Source of the DNA: Clostridiaceae bacterium
GTDB taxonomy: Bacteria > Bacillota > Clostridia > DSM-8532
Assembly: GCA_012521105.1 (NCBI GenBank)
Contig: JAAYNA010000107.1
Span: 186,001-250,000 of the forward strand
Direction: 5' to 3'
Length of the DNA: 64,000 nt
Shown: piece after piece, positions 9,237 to 17,645 of the stretch
Layout of the letters: each line of letters opens with the position of its first letter
Numbering within the stretch: position 1 is the first letter of the stretch
Notes under the pieces: generated by a model
What the model was told of the DNA's origin: nothing
Seen by the model: the letters and a program-made list of their open reading frames with translations, nothing else
The model's database searches: none
Made by a program: the position numbers and the translations under genes

Positions 9237-9842
9237 ATGTTGTTAATTAAAAGGCCTGCCGATATTATTATCCGCGTATACCGCAGGCCCAATATTACCA
9301 TGTTGTATCCTCAGGTTGCAGGCCATGAGAATGTGAATGCGATTATACTAATGAATATGAAAATAAGAAATGCTGTTATGGAACTTGTAAAATCCCTTGA
9401 CCGGCCCGATTTAAAAACCATAATCGAAGGCTCATTTGAAATTAAGAACAACCAAAGAGGAATACTTAGCATACTGCTGGTAGGTTTGGCTGATTTCGGC
9501 GGAGCCCATCCCATGACCGTAACAAAGTCATTAACAATGGATACTGGAACTGGTGAGAGTTTCAGTTTACATCAACTTTTTAAGCCGGGGTATATGGAGA
9601 TTATTAATGCTGAAATAAGCCGGCAAATCAGGGAGAGGGATATACCTGTTCTTGACAGCTTTAAGGGTATTTCACCTGATCAGGATTATTATGTTTCAGA
9701 TCATACCCTTGTTATATACTATCAGCTTTACGAATTATCACCATATGCCGCAGGGTTCCCGTATTTCCCAATACCTTTGTATATGCTATCAAGCGTCATT
9801 CCCGGCAATGGATTACTGGACAGATTGAACTATTTTATATAA
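9237..9842 (+). CDS. DUF3298-domain protein (RsiV/PdaC-like domain)
   Basis: A protein of about 201 residues. The C-terminal half contains ADFGGAHPMTVTKSLTMDTG followed by FSLHQLFKPGYM, the signature of DUF3298, the fold found in the anti-sigma factor RsiV (lysozyme-binding) and PdaC. The N-terminal part (RPADIIIRVYRRPNITMLYPQVAGHENV) resembles the DUF4163 half. No signal peptide or TM helix is clear, which is unusual because relatives are extracytoplasmic. Start is uncertain: ATG 9237 has an RBS inside the preceding hairpin, while ATG 9204 lies in its loop without an RBS. The function is unknown; a surface or lysozyme-sensing role is only suggested by the fold. Confidence 0.7.
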   Translation: MLLIKRPADIIIRVYRRPNITMLYPQVAGHENVNAIILMNMKIRNAVMELVKSLDRPDLKTIIEGSFEIKNNQRGILSILLVGLADFGGAHPMTVTKSLTMDTGTGESFSLHQLFKPGYMEIINAEISRQIRERDIPVLDSFKGISPDQDYYVSDHTLVIYYQLYELSPYAAGFPYFPIPLYMLSSVIPGNGLLDRLNYFI

Positions 9843-9941
9843 AAAACGTACAAGGTGTTTTCTTTTTCCCTGCCACACTTTGCATATTTTCCGTAGTTGA
9901 TACAGATAATATCTTTGATTATAGTATGGCAGGTGATAGAT

Positions 9942-10160
9942 ATGGAAGAGAAGAATGATGTAAAAATAACTTCCTATGATAGACTGATGAGAGCGTGGGA
10001 GAATTCCATGGAATTGGCAAGGGATTTTGAAGTATATTCCAAAAGAGTGGATGATGATGAACTTAAAGAAGTATTTAAAAAGTTTGCAGAAGATGAAGGT
10101 TTCCATGCTTCAAAATTTCGCGAATTACTTTTAAAGCGCCAAAAGGAAAATATGCAATAG
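9942..10160 (+). CDS. Small ferritin-like/rubrerythrin-like helical protein
   Basis: A 72-residue protein, ATG 9942 with the RBS aggtgat. It is nearly all charged helix: a first helix (YDRLMRAWENSMELARDFEVYSK) then a second (DELKEVFKKFAEDEGFHASKFRELL). The pattern, with E and H spaced EDEGFHASKF, recalls a half-ferritin-like helical pair. This is a family-level guess only; a full di-iron site is not present in such a short chain. It is followed by a strong terminator hairpin. Confidence 0.55.
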   Translation: MEEKNDVKITSYDRLMRAWENSMELARDFEVYSKRVDDDELKEVFKKFAEDEGFHASKFRELLLKRQKENMQ

Positions 10161-10193
10161 TTTTTATTCCGACTAATATAGAGATTTATCAGC

Positions 10194-10227
10194 ATGGGTG
10201 GGCCTGATTAATTCCAAACCCACCCAT
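10194..10227. terminator. Convergent terminator hairpin
   Basis: ATGGGTGGG and CCCACCCAT form a perfect 9-bp GC-rich stem with a 16-base loop between the small helical protein gene and the convergent VanW gene. A short T-rich stretch follows on the plus strand, so it probably serves both genes. Confidence 0.75.
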
Positions 10228-10236
10228 AAGTTTTAA

Positions 10237-10875
10237 TTATTCGGTTTTTTTATTCAGGGTAACATTGATTTCATCCTCCGAAACCGATATTCTTATTTCT
10301 ATTGGGTAATCCTTTGTATTTTTAAAACGCAAATCTTTCGAATTATATACAACTGCTGCATCCTTTCCTTCAGGCACGTAAGACACTTCTCTTGAGTGTC
10401 TGTGGCGCTCAATTATTTTCAAATCAGCTTCGAGGGCAGCATTGTATAAAGTTGTGCTGACCTGGCAAACTCCTCCTCCGACACCTTTGCTTTTTTCACC
10501 ATTAACAAATATTGGGGCTTCTTCATAGCCTTTTTCCTTTGAACGCCTGCCAATAGTATCATTGAAGGAAAAAATCTCCCCTGGCTTTATCACCGTGCCA
10601 TCCAAATCTTCTGCAGCTGTTTTTATATTGTTAACCCTGTGTTCATCCTTATCATAAATTGTTGTTGCGAAACTGCTAATCTCATTAGGGTTTTTTGGTT
10701 CAGGCGTTACTGTCAATGTAGGTTCGGCTGCCGGCGAAGAAAGCGGTATAGGTGTACTTGTTATCAGAGTTTGATTTTCATCGGAAGCTTGGTCGTTAGT
10801 ACTCTCATTAATGGAACAACCTGAGAAAAAAACAATTATCAGTATAGAAACTAAGCAAATATTTATATTTCTCAT
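10237..10875 (-). CDS. VanW-family lipoprotein
   Basis: A protein of about 212 residues, with a start at ATG 10875 behind gggtgat (GTG 10884 is in frame upstream). The lipoprotein signal peptide ends in FFSGCS, with Cys as the lipid-modified residue. A Ser/Thr/Pro linker follows, then a VanW domain with PGEIFSFNDTIGRR, GGGVCQVSTTLYNAAL and the C-terminal region DLRFKNTKDYPIEIRI. VanW domains occur in extracytoplasmic, wall-associated proteins; the biochemical role is not settled, and the name comes from an accessory gene of vancomycin resistance clusters. No van genes are nearby, so resistance is not implied. Confidence 0.88.
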   Translation of the reverse strand: MRNINICLVSILIIVFFSGCSINESTNDQASDENQTLITSTPIPLSSPAAEPTLTVTPEPKNPNEISSFATTIYDKDEHRVNNIKTAAEDLDGTVIKPGEIFSFNDTIGRRSKEKGYEEAPIFVNGEKSKGVGGGVCQVSTTLYNAALEADLKIIERHRHSREVSYVPEGKDAAVVYNSKDLRFKNTKDYPIEIRISVSEDEINVTLNKKTE

Positions 10876-11067
10876 TTTAATCACCCAAACTATATTCTTT
10901 GAGTAAACACATGAAAAAATGCTAAGTTTATAATTGATTTATAAAGAAATAATGGAAACATTTATCAATTATTTCCTGTTTCAGTTTTTATGATATTAAT
11001 AAAAAATTATTCATATAGTAATAACAATGAAATTATTAGCTATCAATATATTACAGAGGGATATTTT

Positions 11068-12198
11068 ATGTTCATTTTTATCCGTGCTAAGCGCATTGCT
11101 ATCATTGCACCTTTATTCATAGCTATTGTTTTTGTTTTAATATTCGCTCCGGATAATAGAGATGGTTATTCTCTAATCTGGGATGTGTCGGTTCCTGCAA
11201 ACAGTGATCTTTCAGAAGAATTTGCTCAGCACCTGGAAAAAATAATTCTTACTCGGGATAACGCCATGTTAGAGAATGATATTGAAGCAATAAGGCCACT
11301 ATATAATGCAAATACAAGGCTTGGAATTTACGCTTTTGAGCATGAGCAGAAAAAAGTGAAATACTTACACAGTTGGGCAGAGAAACAGGGTGTGAAGTTT
11401 TTGGATATTAACACATTTTTTAAGGTCAGATGGGTAAAGGAACAGGGGAGTAAGGTAACCGTTAACTTTTCGTCCATTACAGAATATACATATGAATACA
11501 TTAATATGCCCGATACTCCAAACAGGTTCAGGATCGCCACTTATCATGTACTGGATCTTGTGAACGATACTGATAAATGGCTTATAACCAAAGAATGGTA
11601 CACCGATCCCTTTGCAGATTCTTTGAATACTGAAACACTTAAAGCTGAAGATAATAAGGCCTTCATTCTTAGTCAGGGACCAAGAGATTTTTTAAACCTT
11701 AACGAGAGGCGCAACAAAGCCGTTGAATACGCAGATTTGTATTGTGGTGCCAGTGATAATGAAGACTATTATTTCCGTTATAATAAGGATTATAAAAATT
11801 ATAATTCCATTGGTGGCGACTGTACTAATTTTGCTTCTCAGGTGTTGTATGAAGGAGGCTTTAAGAAAACAGGCAGCTGGAATTATCAAAAGGATGGAAG
11901 CCATGCCTGGGTAAATGCTCAGGGTTTTAAGGATTATTTAATATACAGTGGCCGAGGCTCTTTAATCACTCACGGAACATACGATAAAGTACTGAAGCTT
12001 TCATACAAGCTATTACCGGGAGACATTATAGCTTATGAAAAAAAGGGGAAGGTAGCTCATATTTCGGTTGTGACCGGAGCCGATTCACGTGGTTATACAT
12101 TGGTAAACTGCCATAATACCGACAGATTTAGAGTGCCATGGGACTTGGGATGGAGTGATAAAGGGATAAAATTCTGGTTAATCAGAGTTAATTATTAG
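11068..12198 (+). CDS. Secreted putative amidase (Amidase_6 domain)
   Basis: A 376-residue protein, ATG 11068 with the RBS agaggg. It has an N-terminal membrane anchor or signal peptide (about 8-28), then a region of about 200 residues with no recognised motif, and a C-terminal Amidase_6-type domain from about 215. That domain has the Cys nucleophile motif IGGDCTNFASQ, GSHAWVN and a late His in KVAHISVVTG. This Cys/His papain-like arrangement is typical of secreted clostridial and bacillar putative wall amidases. It is likely to act outside the cell; the substrate is not known. Confidence 0.85.
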   Translation: MFIFIRAKRIAIIAPLFIAIVFVLIFAPDNRDGYSLIWDVSVPANSDLSEEFAQHLEKIILTRDNAMLENDIEAIRPLYNANTRLGIYAFEHEQKKVKYLHSWAEKQGVKFLDINTFFKVRWVKEQGSKVTVNFSSITEYTYEYINMPDTPNRFRIATYHVLDLVNDTDKWLITKEWYTDPFADSLNTETLKAEDNKAFILSQGPRDFLNLNERRNKAVEYADLYCGASDNEDYYFRYNKDYKNYNSIGGDCTNFASQVLYEGGFKKTGSWNYQKDGSHAWVNAQGFKDYLIYSGRGSLITHGTYDKVLKLSYKLLPGDIIAYEKKGKVAHISVVTGADSRGYTLVNCHNTDRFRVPWDLGWSDKGIKFWLIRVNY

Positions 12199-12273
12199 AC
12201 GAGTTTAAAGCAAATTTACAGTAGATGTCAATTTATTTGGTAGTTTGGAAAGGACTGCTTATGCAGCCCTCTC

Positions 12274-12621
12274 TTATGCAGATTCTTCCTGTTTTACTTT
12301 TTCTTTTATAATTGCGAGAGCATTTTTTGCTGCTTCCTTTACGTTTTCATTGCTCTCTTTTTCCAGCATGAATCTAATAAATTCTGTGGATTTTCCTGAG
12401 CCAATTTTTCCAAGGGTTTCAACAGCAGCAAGACGGATCTCGGAGTTTGGATCTCTTAAAAGATTAGCTAATGCGTTAATTACATCAAGGGTATCAAAGC
12501 CAGACAATGCACGAATAGCATGGATACGAATTTCATGATTGTCGTTGTTAAGTACACTGAGGAGTTTCTTTGATTTCTTTTTTCTTTCCCATTTCTCAAT
12601 CTTCTTCAAAGAAATTCCCAT
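12274..12621 (-). CDS. HEAT-repeat protein
   Basis: A 115-residue protein behind a strong RBS (aaaggaggg). A basic N-terminal helix (about 1-22, Lys-rich) is followed by about three HEAT/PBS-lyase-like helical repeats with the pattern DNHEIRIHAIRALSGF and DPNSEIRLAAVETLGKIG. Such repeats form protein-binding solenoids. There is no catalytic motif, so the partner and role are unknown. Confidence 0.75.
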   Translation of the reverse strand: MGISLKKIEKWERKKKSKKLLSVLNNDNHEIRIHAIRALSGFDTLDVINALANLLRDPNSEIRLAAVETLGKIGSGKSTEFIRFMLEKESNENVKEAAKNALAIIKEKVKQEESA

Positions 12622-12783
12622 AATAAAAGACCCTCCTTTTCTACTAATACTTATATTATATACAAATTACCAATTTATTTCAAATCAATATTAATATTCT
12701 ATATTTTATGGAAACCATTTTTGTACAGGCTGCATAGTATGTATGGAGTAAATAATAAATCAAAACATGAGGAGGTGTACAGG

Positions 12784-13134
12784 ATGTACGAATTTGATTA
12801 CGAAGAACTTAAAAATCAGTTAAAAGCCGAACTAAAGGCACAACTGAAAGCTGAATTAGAATCAGAACAGGACATTAAGATTAAAGAAGATGAAGATACC
12901 AGACAAAAACAGTACAACAAACAGATAAATTACAATGTATTGACTCAAAGACAGTATCAGGGGCAGAATTCCAAACAAAAAGCCGAAAGCGACAGCGACA
13001 GTGACAGCGATGCTGATGCTGATTCAAAGAGTGTTACAGTAAATACCGCAGAAAACATAGCAAAAAACAAAGCAAAACAGGATTTTGATGCTGCCGTTAA
13101 AGTAGAAGCTGATAAAAAGCCTAAATATTTCTAA
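12784..13134 (+). CDS. Small charged repeat protein with Ser-Asp/Ala-Asp run
   Basis: A 116-residue unrecognised protein, ATG 12784 behind aggaggtg. It has three sections: an N-terminal heptad-like Lys/Glu/Ala repeat (KNQLKAELKAQLKAELESE), a Gln/Asn-rich middle, and an alternating Ser-Asp then Ala-Asp run (residues about 75-86) before a Lys-rich tail. No signal peptide or TM helix. The composition suggests an intrinsically disordered or coiled-coil surface protein; a spore-coat role would fit but nothing in the sequence proves it. The next small gene follows closely and may be co-expressed. Confidence 0.65.
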   Translation: MYEFDYEELKNQLKAELKAQLKAELESEQDIKIKEDEDTRQKQYNKQINYNVLTQRQYQGQNSKQKAESDSDSDSDADADSKSVTVNTAENIAKNKAKQDFDAAVKVEADKKPKYF

Positions 13135-13146
13135 ATAAGAAAGTCT

Positions 13147-13174
13147 GGGAGTAGTATTTTTAAAATACTACCCC
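13147..13174 (+). repeat. Hairpin between two small genes
   Basis: GTAGTATT and AATACTAC form an 8-bp stem, extended by GGG/CCC with one bulged A. No T run follows, so it may be a processing or stability hairpin rather than a full terminator. Confidence 0.5.
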
Positions 13175-13229
13175 CATGATTTAGTTATAGCAGTTGTTTA
13201 GAAACAGGAACAGGGGGAGATGTATTGTA

Positions 13230-13628
13230 ATGGAAGAAGCCAGAACATGTTATGAAAGGGAACATGTACAACTTAACTCACAGGATTTGGATCAGGAGCA
13301 GAATGTACATGTGGATCCCGTTCAGTTAAATACACAGAATGTTCAGGTTGTTATAGCAAGGGAGGATTATTCCTCTGTTATAACTGGTAACACTTATAAA
13401 GGAAAAAACAAGAATATTGCAACCGATGTAAATATACTTCTATTCTTTGGTTACGAAGGCAATATTCCCGTTTATAAAACCAAGTCTGATTCAGATGGGA
13501 ATTTTAGAATTGATGATTTACCACCTGGATTTTACTGTATTGCAGCACAGTACAGTGAATATCCGGTAAAAAAACAGTTTATAAAACTTCTTCCCGGTCA
13601 AACCCTGCATCAAACAATTGTTTTCTGA
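13230..13628 (+). CDS. Small protein with carboxypeptidase-regulatory-like (Ig-fold) domain
   Basis: A 132-residue protein, ATG 13230 after aggggga. The first 55 residues are polar and Gln-rich with a repeated VQLN pattern (HVQLNSQ, DPVQLNTQ). The rest is a beta domain with SVITGNTYKGKNKNIATDVN, then SDSDGNFRIDDLPPGFYCI and a final VKKQFIKLLPGQ, the signature of CarboxypepD_reg-like Ig folds. These modules often decorate surface or coat proteins. There is no signal peptide. It sits beside another small low-complexity gene; a shared surface role is inference. Confidence 0.7.
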   Translation: MEEARTCYEREHVQLNSQDLDQEQNVHVDPVQLNTQNVQVVIAREDYSSVITGNTYKGKNKNIATDVNILLFFGYEGNIPVYKTKSDSDGNFRIDDLPPGFYCIAAQYSEYPVKKQFIKLLPGQTLHQTIVF

Positions 13629-13641
13629 TAATTGTATGCAT

Positions 13642-13685
13642 AAAAAAATCCGACTCTTCTCCTGTTGAGAAAATGTTCGGATTTT
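13642..13685. terminator. Bidirectional terminator between the Ig-fold gene and tRNA-Leu
   Basis: AAAATCCGA and TCGGATTTT flank an inner TTCTC/GAGAA stem. A run of seven A lies on the left side (U tract for the minus-strand tRNA) and TTTTATTTT on the right (U tract for the plus-strand gene). Confidence 0.85.
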
Positions 13686-13689
13686 ATTT

Positions 13690-13774
13690 TGGTGCGGATG
13701 ATGGGACTTGAACCCATACGCCATTCGACACACGCCCCTCAAACGTGCCTGTCTGCCAGTTCCAGCACATCCGC
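13690..13774 (-). tRNA. tRNA-Leu(GAG)
   Basis: On the minus strand this folds as a class II tRNA: acceptor GCGGATG/CATCCGC, D arm with AACTGGCAG, anticodon stem CACGT/GCGTG around the loop TTGAGGG (anticodon GAG, Leu codons CUC/CUU), a long variable arm, a T arm ATGGG TTCAAGT CCCAT, discriminator A and an encoded CCA. The length is 85 bases with CCA. Confidence 0.93.
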
Positions 13775-13971
13775 TTGTTTTATTAATTTGTAACAGCAAA
13801 ATTTATTATACTAAGGAACGTATAAAGTGTCAAGTGTTTTTTTTGCACCATGTTCTATCCATTTATGATAATGTCTCAATGTACCATAACTGATTTTGTC
13901 CCTGAACATTGAATGAAACTTAACTGCCCACGAAACTGCGGGAAGAACAGGTCTAATTGAGGTAAAGATTA

Positions 13972-14412
13972 TTACCGAATCTCTGTTTTAAGAAATTGCT
14001 TCTTCGATATAATTGTTAAAATCCAGGTTGTTATCAGGGGTATTCCAATCAATACAGCAAGATGATATCCTTGTATTGGTATGTTTCTCAGAAACAATAT
14101 CTCTTTTGGAGGAAATTTCATATTGCCAAGAATGGTTAAATAGCTCGAATTAACAAATGTCGTAATTGTAGATAATGCAAGTATACCTAATGCAAATACT
14201 GTTCCCCACCAGGCCCATAACTGCAAGCGCAGTAATCCCCAAACAAGAAAAGACGGACACAGGATCGTAATATCAAGCAAAATTATGCCTTTAAGCCCAT
14301 AAAAGAATGTACCGAATACAGGGAAAATCCCATTAAATAAAATAAGAATATGTAAAACAATAATATAAAAAATAATAAACCAACTGACGGTCAGAATGGA
14401 AACGGGTAACAA
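13972..14412 (-). CDS. Hypothetical membrane protein, four TM helices
   Basis: A reading frame of about 146 residues with four hydrophobic segments (about 8-28, 38-62, 68-88, 118-136) and a basic C-terminus (SKKQFLKTEIR). No known family recognised. The first possible start (TTG at 14412) has no clear RBS, and the frame stays open further upstream across the divergent gene's start, so the real N-terminus may be different or lost. The nearby UDG-like gene starts only 18 bases away in the opposite direction. Confidence 0.5.
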   Translation of the reverse strand: MLPVSILTVSWFIIFYIIVLHILILFNGIFPVFGTFFYGLKGIILLDITILCPSFLVWGLLRLQLWAWWGTVFALGILALSTITTFVNSSYLTILGNMKFPPKEILFLRNIPIQGYHLAVLIGIPLITTWILTIISKKQFLKTEIR

Positions 14413-14430
14413 GAAATAATAGCTGACCCT

Positions 14431-14970
14431 ATGAATGAACCCTACACACGAAAAGGGATTTTGCCTTTATTCAAAGCCTCTGAAAATGCTCGCATTATAA
14501 TAGTTGGGCAGGCACCGGGAAGGAGAGCAGAACAAACTCAGTTGTTCTGGAATGATTTAAGTGGTGACCGTTTACGGGAATGGATGGGAATATTCCATGA
14601 AGAATTCTATGAGACTGACCGTATTGCTCATTTACCCATGGATTTTTATTACCCTGGTAAAGCTAAACATGGGGATTTGCCACCCCGAAAAGGATTTGCA
14701 GAAAAATGGCATCCTATGTTATTGGAACAAATGCCAAATATAGAAACGATAATTCTCATTGGAATCCATGCTCAAAAATACTATCTTGGCAAAAGAATGG
14801 GGAAAAACTTAACTGAAACAGTAAGACAGTTCAAAAATTATCTACCGGAATATTTACCTTTGGTTCATCCTTCTCCACTAAACATTGGGTGGTTTAAACG
14901 AAACTCATGGTTTGAAAGCGAAGTTTTGCCGGTTTTAAAAGAAATAGTTAGATATTCTCTAAATGAATAG
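14431..14970 (+). CDS. Uracil-DNA glycosylase superfamily protein
   Basis: A 179-residue protein of the UDG superfamily. Motif 1 is ARIIIVGQAPGRRAEQT, where family 4/5-like enzymes have GQAPG, and motif 2 is LVHPSPLN near the C-terminus, the DNA-minor-groove HPSP loop. No Cys cluster for a 4Fe-4S site is seen, so it is not a classic family 4 UDG. It probably removes uracil or a related base, but activity cannot be confirmed by reading. It stands alone, divergent from a membrane protein gene. Confidence 0.85.
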   Translation: MNEPYTRKGILPLFKASENARIIIVGQAPGRRAEQTQLFWNDLSGDRLREWMGIFHEEFYETDRIAHLPMDFYYPGKAKHGDLPPRKGFAEKWHPMLLEQMPNIETIILIGIHAQKYYLGKRMGKNLTETVRQFKNYLPEYLPLVHPSPLNIGWFKRNSWFESEVLPVLKEIVRYSLNE

Positions 14971-15080
14971 ATGCAACATATTACTAAGTACGAATATGAT
15001 TCTCCCTGGCAATATTACTTATGGCAACTGTTCCCGATGAGCGAGGTATACAGATATCGGACTTAATGACGCTATTTATC

Positions 15081-16034
15081 TTAAAGCAAGCTAATCTCGT
15101 TTGCCGGTCCTTTGTAATTGAGTCCTTGAAAGATTCCATGTTCAGTCATATAATGAAGCAACCCATTTAGAACATGCCGCTTGCAAGCGCTCCATTTAGG
15201 TGCAATCAAGTTTTTATGATTACCATCCCCAGTCACCCTATGAATAACCATCTCTTGAGGCATTCTGCTTATTGCCTCTGCAACCCATTTTATATAAGTT
15301 GCTTCATCTAATAATTGGAAGGGTTTCTCTAAATATTCTTTATACACGGGGCTATCTTTCAATATATGCAGTACTGACATTTTAATGCCGTTTATGGGCT
15401 GATTTGCCATATAATCAATTGTTGCCATAAAATCATCATAAGTCTCACCCATTAGTCCAACTATCAGATGAACAATTATGGGAATATTAGCTTGATTTAA
15501 GCGTAGAACAGCATTTTCATAAACAGATAGTTCATATCCCCTGTTAAAGAGATCCGCTGTTTTTTGATGAATTGTTTGCAGCCCCAGTTCAACCCATAGG
15601 GGCTTAATTTTAGATAAACGACCAAGCTCTTTTATCATTTTACTTGAGAGACAGTCTGGCCTTGTACCAATTGAAAGTCCTACAACTCTATCATCAGAGA
15701 GAATTTCTTCATAAACAGGTACCAATAGATTCACAGGTCCGTAGGTGTTGGTAAAGGACTGCAAATATGCAATGTATTTGTTTGAACTGCTTTTTGAGAT
15801 TACCATTTGAATGGCTGAATCAATCTTTTCACGAATACTCATAGGTCCCGCTATGGCAAAATCCCCCGAACCTCTTGCTGAACAAAAGGAACATCCATCT
15901 ACACCTTTTATGCCGTCTCTGGTTGGACAGGTGCAACCAATATCTAATGAGATTTTGTAAACTTTATAACCATAGATTTGCCGATAATATTGATTTACAG
16001 AATAATATGGTTTTTGGTCCGGCCAGATTTTCAT
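15081..16034 (-). CDS. TIGR01212-family radical SAM protein (YtqA-like)
   Basis: A 317-residue protein. The early Cys-rich block CTCPTRDGIKGVDGCSFC provides the three Cys of the radical SAM 4Fe-4S site in the spaced form used by the YtqA/TIGR01212 family. The SAM-binding barrel follows, with SIGTRPDCLS, WVELGLQT and HLIVGLMGET. The C-terminal part (VIHRVTGDG, APKWSACKRHVLN) is also family-typical. The reaction is not firmly established for this group. Monocistronic. Confidence 0.9.
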   Translation of the reverse strand: MKIWPDQKPYYSVNQYYRQIYGYKVYKISLDIGCTCPTRDGIKGVDGCSFCSARGSGDFAIAGPMSIREKIDSAIQMVISKSSSNKYIAYLQSFTNTYGPVNLLVPVYEEILSDDRVVGLSIGTRPDCLSSKMIKELGRLSKIKPLWVELGLQTIHQKTADLFNRGYELSVYENAVLRLNQANIPIIVHLIVGLMGETYDDFMATIDYMANQPINGIKMSVLHILKDSPVYKEYLEKPFQLLDEATYIKWVAEAISRMPQEMVIHRVTGDGNHKNLIAPKWSACKRHVLNGLLHYMTEHGIFQGLNYKGPANEISLL

Positions 16035-16465
16035 GCAGTATCTCCCAAACTAATATATTTTTTATAAAAAGCTATCAGATTAATAGAATTAAAATTTACC
16101 ATGAAAGCAATTTTATTATAGCATACCGGACATCAATTTCATCAATCCAAAACACATGGAGACAATAAATACCTCCAATCTGTCTTCTTGATGAAAATTA
16201 TGGTGAAATTTTCTTGAAGTTATTTTAAATAACGAATACAATATTTATAATTCCTTACTCAAAACGATTACAAAAGAAATAGCTTTACTAACCAAGTCCA
16301 TCGTCAGTGAAGGAATGCGTCAGGCATATATTGATGAATCATTCTTTAGAAACCGGGGAATCATACAGCGGATTAAAGTTAGAAGAAAACTGGTCTACAG
16401 AAGAATAAAAATGAAGTGATATTACTCGGAAAGAAAACCGATTGGAACTGGAAAGGAAGCATGTT
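16035..16465 (+). other. 430-base gap with a possible decayed coding fragment
   Basis: The stretch contains a start-less open frame from 16207 to the TGA at 16417-16419 that translates to a basic tail with RQAYIDESFFRNRG and QRIKVRRKLVYRRIKMK. It has no start codon with an RBS, so it looks like the end of a lost gene rather than a working one. I cannot name the parent family. The left 170 bases probably hold the promoter of the minus-strand radical SAM gene. Confidence 0.4.
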
Positions 16466-17398
16466 ATGAACGTATCTGAAATAATCGATCGGATTCAAGA
16501 GTTATCTCCTTGTGCTACAGTTAGATACAGAATAAAAAGAATGCTCAAACAAGAAATTGATTCTGAACTGTTTGATGAATTTTATAATAGCAAATGGGTT
16601 GAATTATTGAAAACAAATCAGCATGAAGATGGTGGATATGGAAGATTCCATTCCCGGAACTCTAAAATAAAGCAGAAGTTTCCTACTACAGAAAAGGCTG
16701 CTGATTCAATTAAAATGCTGGATATCCAACGAGGAAATCCTTTAACAGATAAACTATGCGATTACATGGAAAAGATATTGAAGCACGAAATTGAATGGCC
16801 TGACGGCTTTGAAAAAAATAAATGGTACAGGCCAGCTCAACCTTTGTTTGTAGCTTCCAAACTCTCAACATTTGGTTCAAATTGTAAGGAGTATATGGAT
16901 ATATTCAATTGCTGGCATACTATTTTGAAAGAAGCATTTGCAAATGGTGAATATGACAAGATGAGAACAAAAAAGATATCAAATGAATTACTGGGATGTG
17001 ATATTGACGGAAGTTATATTAGGCTCAATTCAATCTATCTTATTGAGTTGTTCGGCAACATGCAGGCAGAAATAAGTGAGGAGTTAAAACAAAATTACCT
17101 GAGATGGCTGCATCATAGTGGAAAAATGATAGGATATACAGGTGTTGTGCTAAATCAAGGTTTTAATAACAATTTTTCTGAACTGTATAAGGTATATTTT
17201 CTGCTTTCTAAATTTTCTTGCTTCAAAACAGAATTCAAAGAGGAACTGAGTTTTCTAAAAAACAGGAGAAATAAAGATGGTTTTTGGAATTTTGGAAAAA
17301 ACTTCTCATGTCAGAAATTATCGGATGACTGGAGAAGCCGGGATAGAATGAATACTGATCATACTATCATGGCGTTACTATTATTTGTATCCCATTGA
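16466..17398 (+). CDS. Hypothetical protein, possibly alpha-alpha toroid (prenyltransferase/cyclase-like) fold
   Basis: A 310-residue protein, ATG 16466 behind aaagga. Helix-rich, with two Gly/aromatic turns, QHEDGGYGRFHS (about 47-58) and NRRNKDGFWNFGKN (near the C-terminus), which look like the QxxDGGW-type motifs of alpha/alpha-toroid proteins such as terpene cyclases and prenyltransferase beta subunits. No DXDD or metal-binding triad typical of those enzymes was seen, so catalysis is doubtful. No signal peptide or TM helix. It stands alone between gene remnants; origin by transfer is possible but not shown. Confidence 0.5.
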   Translation: MNVSEIIDRIQELSPCATVRYRIKRMLKQEIDSELFDEFYNSKWVELLKTNQHEDGGYGRFHSRNSKIKQKFPTTEKAADSIKMLDIQRGNPLTDKLCDYMEKILKHEIEWPDGFEKNKWYRPAQPLFVASKLSTFGSNCKEYMDIFNCWHTILKEAFANGEYDKMRTKKISNELLGCDIDGSYIRLNSIYLIELFGNMQAEISEELKQNYLRWLHHSGKMIGYTGVVLNQGFNNNFSELYKVYFLLSKFSCFKTEFKEELSFLKNRRNKDGFWNFGKNFSCQKLSDDWRSRDRMNTDHTIMALLLFVSH

Positions 17399-17591
17399 TA
17401 TGTTACTGCCGACATAAGATTTCAAAATCAGACCAACAGGTAACGACCATTTTGAGTGATTACCGAGACAGGATGGATACAAATGAATGCTGACAGGAAT
17501 TGTCTGGAAAATTACAGGCTCAAGCCATATGGAATGCGTAACATATGTTTGACTTCTCAAGATCCGGTTATTTAATATTTATCAAAGGCTA

Positions 17592-17622
17592 TTGACTTTG
17601 ACGTCGTGTCGTCCATTACAAT
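17592..17622 (+). promoter_or_regulatory. MerR-type promoter with 19-bp spacer
   Basis: TTGACT (17592-17597) and TACAAT (17617-17622) are 19 bases apart, the over-long spacing used by MerR-family activators, with a partly dyad GACGTCGTGTCGTC element in the spacer. It lies 24 bases before the MerR gene, so autoregulation is likely. Confidence 0.75.
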
Positions 17623-17645
17623 GATCTCAGAAAGGAGGCGAACAG

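Noticed and set aside
10237-10875. VanW gene as evidence of vancomycin resistance
   Set aside because: No vanA/B-type ligase, vanH, vanX or vanRS pair is present; VanW domains are common in Firmicute surface proteins.
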